Source: an uncultured Burkholderiales bacterium (lineage in GTDB: Bacteria; Pseudomonadota; Gammaproteobacteria; Burkholderiales; Burkholderiaceae_C). Taken from it: a stretch of 64,000 nt of DNA. The notes beneath the pieces were generated by a model. It was not told the origin of the DNA. It did no database searches and saw nothing but the letters and a program-made list of their open reading frames with translations. Made by a program: the position numbers and the translations under genes. The DNA lies in the NCBI GenBank assembly GCA_945952065.1, contig CAMFGY010000013.1, forward strand, positions 60,157 to 124,156, written 5' to 3'. Shown piece after piece: positions 62,046 through 64,000 of the stretch (its first letter is position 1; the number at the start of each line of letters is the position of its first letter).

Positions 62046-64000
62046 ATGAACAAGCTACTGCGAACACTTCAGCTATGGCACAAATTCGCCATTCTGGGAT
62101 TGGTGGCCTTGGTGCTGGCCGGCATTCCGACCACCTTGCGGCTGAAAGGCCAGCTGAACGATCTGGCCGTGGCTCAAGCCGAGTTAGAAGGCTTGCCGCC
62201 CATTGCCGACACCATCAATTTGGAACGCAAGCTGCAATTGCACCGCGGCACCAGCGTGCAATGGTTGGGCGGGCGAAGCGAGGCCGAACCCACTTTGCGC
62301 CGCTTGCGTGAAGAGATCAAACCCTTGCTGGCCCGCATCGGCAAGCAGTTGCAGGCCGACCCCATGTTCACCAAGCCGGCCAAGCAATGGGCCGACATCA
62401 ACAGCGCTTATGAGCGGCTCATCGCGGACATGGACGCGCAAAAGGTTTCAGCCAAAGACGTGGTGCCGCGCCACCAAGGCTTGATCCAACCCACCATCGA
62501 GTTGATCAGCGGCATTGCCGATGCCTCGGGCCTGATCCTGGAGCCAGACGCTGCCAACTACTTCTTGGTCACCACGCTGGCGGAATACCTCCCGCTGGTG
62601 GCCGAAAACCTTGGCTCGGTGCGAGCAATCGGCGCCAATATGTTGACCACCAAGGACTTCTCGCCGGAGAACCGCTTTCATCTCGATACCGAGTTGAAAG
62701 GCGCGGTCAAGATGCATGCGCACGCCCTCGATCAGATGGGCAAAGCCACGGAGGGCTCGGCCATCATGCGAGAGGGGCTGACGCCAGCCGCCAAAGCCAG
62801 CAGCGATGCACTCGAGGCCTTCTCCAAACTCACACGCGCCGAATTGATGGTTGAAAAGCCCAGCGTCGGGACGGCCGAGTTTTTCGCCCAAGGCACGGTC
62901 GCCGTCGATGCCCAGTACAAGCTGATGGAGCAGTGCCTGTCTGTGTTGAAAGATTCGGTGAATGCCCGCATCGAAGGCCTGCGCCGTGGCATGTGGCTGG
63001 AAGTGGGCAGCTTTGCCGTGCTGCTGCTGATCGCGGCCGGACTCTCTTTGGCGATCTCACGCTCAGTGACGGTGCCTTTGGAAAAAGCAGTCGCCGCCGC
63101 CGATGCGGTAGCCGATGGCGATTTGAACTTTCATATCGACGACCAAGGCAGCGACGAAGCTGCTCGCCTCTTGCAACGCCTCAATTTGATGCAAAGCAAT
63201 CTGCGGCAACGGAGCATCGCGGACGCCAAGCTCCTGGCGGAAAACGGCCGTATCAAACAGGCGCTGGACTGCTGCTCGACGAATGTGATGATTGCCGACA
63301 GCGAGCACAACATCATCTATATGAATCAGTCGGTCAGCCAAATGTTGCGCGGCAACGAGGCTGAATTGCGCAAAAGTTTGCCGGGCTTTGATGCCAGCAA
63401 GCTGCTGGGCACCAGCATCGACAACTTCCACAAGAACCCGGCGCACCAACGCGGCCTGTTGGGCAGCCTGAAGAGCGAGTACCGCACCCAGATCAAAGTC
63501 TCCGGCCTTGACTTTGGCTTGACCGCCTCGCCCATCGTCGATGCTGAAGGCAAACGCCTAGGCACCGTGGTCGAATGGAAAGACATGACCCAGGAATTGG
63601 CCGCACGCGAACGGGAGTTGGCGGTGGCCGCCGAGAACGCCCGCGTCAAGCAGGCCCTGGACATCTGCTCCACCAATGTGATGATTGCCGACGCCGACAA
63701 CCGCATCATCTACATGAACCACTCAGTCGCCAAGATGCTGGCCGGCAACCAAGCCGAGCTGCGCAAGAGCTTGCCGAATTTCGACGCGGCAAAGCTGATC
63801 GGCACCAATATCGACAGCTTCCATAAAAACCCAGCCCACCAGCGCGGGCTTTTGGCCAATCTGAAGTCTGAGTACAAGACTCAAATCAAAGTGTCGTCTT
63901 TGGATTTCGGCTTGGTGGCGACACCCATCATTGACGGAGCAGGCGCCCGCCTGGGCACCGTGGTCGAATGGAAAGACATGACCCAGGAGCTGGCGGCCCG
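62046..64000 (+). CDS. Methyl-accepting chemotaxis protein with tandem PAS domains (3' end outside window)
   Basis: The frame starts with ATG at 62046 (GGGAAGG about 10 bp upstream) and is open to base 64000; 651 residues are visible. TM1 about 11-31, a periplasmic domain of about 280 residues, TM2 about 317-340, HAMP about 340-392, then two PAS domains in tandem, from about residue 402 and 533, with a 131-residue period. Each begins with QALDxCSTNVMIAD and ends with GTVVEWKDMTQELAA, then a helical linker. The kinase-control domain lies beyond the window. Such receptors sense redox or small ligands in the cytoplasm through heme/flavin in PAS; the cofactor is not evident here. It is 36 bp after cheA. 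Confidence 0.93.
   Translation, partial: MNKLLRTLQLWHKFAILGLVALVLAGIPTTLRLKGQLNDLAVAQAELEGLPPIADTINLERKLQLHRGTSVQWLGGRSEAEPTLRRLREEIKPLLARIGKQLQADPMFTKPAKQWADINSAYERLIADMDAQKVSAKDVVPRHQGLIQPTIELISGIADASGLILEPDAANYFLVTTLAEYLPLVAENLGSVRAIGANMLTTKDFSPENRFHLDTELKGAVKMHAHALDQMGKATEGSAIMREGLTPAAKASSDALEAFSKLTRAELMVEKPSVGTAEFFAQGTVAVDAQYKLMEQCLSVLKDSVNARIEGLRRGMWLEVGSFAVLLLIAAGLSLAISRSVTVPLEKAVAAADAVADGDLNFHIDDQGSDEAARLLQRLNLMQSNLRQRSIADAKLLAENGRIKQALDCCSTNVMIADSEHNIIYMNQSVSQMLRGNEAELRKSLPGFDASKLLGTSIDNFHKNPAHQRGLLGSLKSEYRTQIKVSGLDFGLTASPIVDAEGKRLGTVVEWKDMTQELAARERELAVAAENARVKQALDICSTNVMIADADNRIIYMNHSVAKMLAGNQAELRKSLPNFDAAKLIGTNIDSFHKNPAHQRGLLANLKSEYKTQIKVSSLDFGLVATPIIDGAGARLGTVVEWKDMTQELAA
63213..64000 (+). 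repeat. Tandem 393-bp PAS-coding repeat
   Basis: The DNA of the first PAS (about 63213-63605) recurs with a period of 393 bp. The stretch starting GGCACCGTGGTCGAATGG at 63561 is the same over about 34 bases at 63954, and other parts differ at scattered third positions. A third unit may lie beyond the edge, since the frame continues. Confidence 0.85.

Overview
The window looks like a chromosomal segment of a GC-rich betaproteobacterium, most likely Burkholderiales of the Leptothrix/Rubrivivax/Roseateles type. The grounds are the gene order ABC ATPase - ABC-2 permease - BolA - hisG - hisD, the short-form HisG, a complete gltIJKL operon, a type A RNase P RNA, a wax-ester/PHA storage neighbourhood, a PEP-CTERM protein, and chemoreceptors with tandem PAS domains. 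The genus is an inference. No phage, IS element, CRISPR array, tRNA or rRNA was seen.

Left third (1-13.7 kb). The end of a hybrid histidine kinase runs in from the left edge. It is followed, on the minus strand, by a histidine biosynthesis locus ending in rsmD. The operon is split: hisG-hisD lie upstream, then a convergent chemoreceptor gene, then a PIN/ribbon-helix-helix toxin-antitoxin pair whose toxin stop codon overlaps the start codon of hisC, then hisC-hisB-hisH-hisA-(terminator)-hisF-rsmD. hisI and hisE are not downstream of hisF. An ABC-2 exporter and a BolA protein lie upstream of hisG.

13.8-30.7 kb. Mixed housekeeping and accessory genes: a TetR regulator with a TPR protein, a secreted small protein, a wax-ester synthase divergent from an acyl-CoA-binding protein, a PHA-granule-associated protein, a lipoprotein aminopeptidase beside a molybdopterin oxidoreductase, a run of three hydrolase or DUF genes, a second hybrid kinase, an alpha carbonic anhydrase, a Bcr/CflA exporter and a Gfo/Idh/MocA oxidoreductase.

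30.7-46 kb. rnpB (minus strand), a small HTH protein, cysK, a 612-bp gene-free stretch built from two diverged inverted copies of one element, an FHA protein overlapping a trypsin-like protease, DUF3025, pyrC, a secreted protein of unknown function, the glutamate/aspartate transporter gltIJKL with a LysR regulator, a PEP-CTERM protein and an Atm1-type ABC exporter.

46-57 kb. A fatty-acid degradation block on the minus strand: TetR (with a palindrome upstream of its start), acyl-CoA dehydrogenase, DUF2147 protein, bifunctional 3-hydroxyacyl-CoA dehydrogenase/enoyl-CoA hydratase, hotdog thioesterase, thiolase, DUF1569 protein, enoyl-CoA hydratase and SGNH hydrolase. Together with the storage-lipid genes this suggests active acyl-CoA turnover. 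An HNH endonuclease and a glycine-zipper lipoprotein follow.

57.7-64 kb. A chemosensory cluster on the plus strand: a membrane protein with a receptor-like helical motif, CheY, a STAS protein, CheA and a tandem-PAS chemoreceptor cut by the right edge. It is preceded by a 394-bp non-coding stretch with a CRP-type palindrome nested in a longer inverted repeat.
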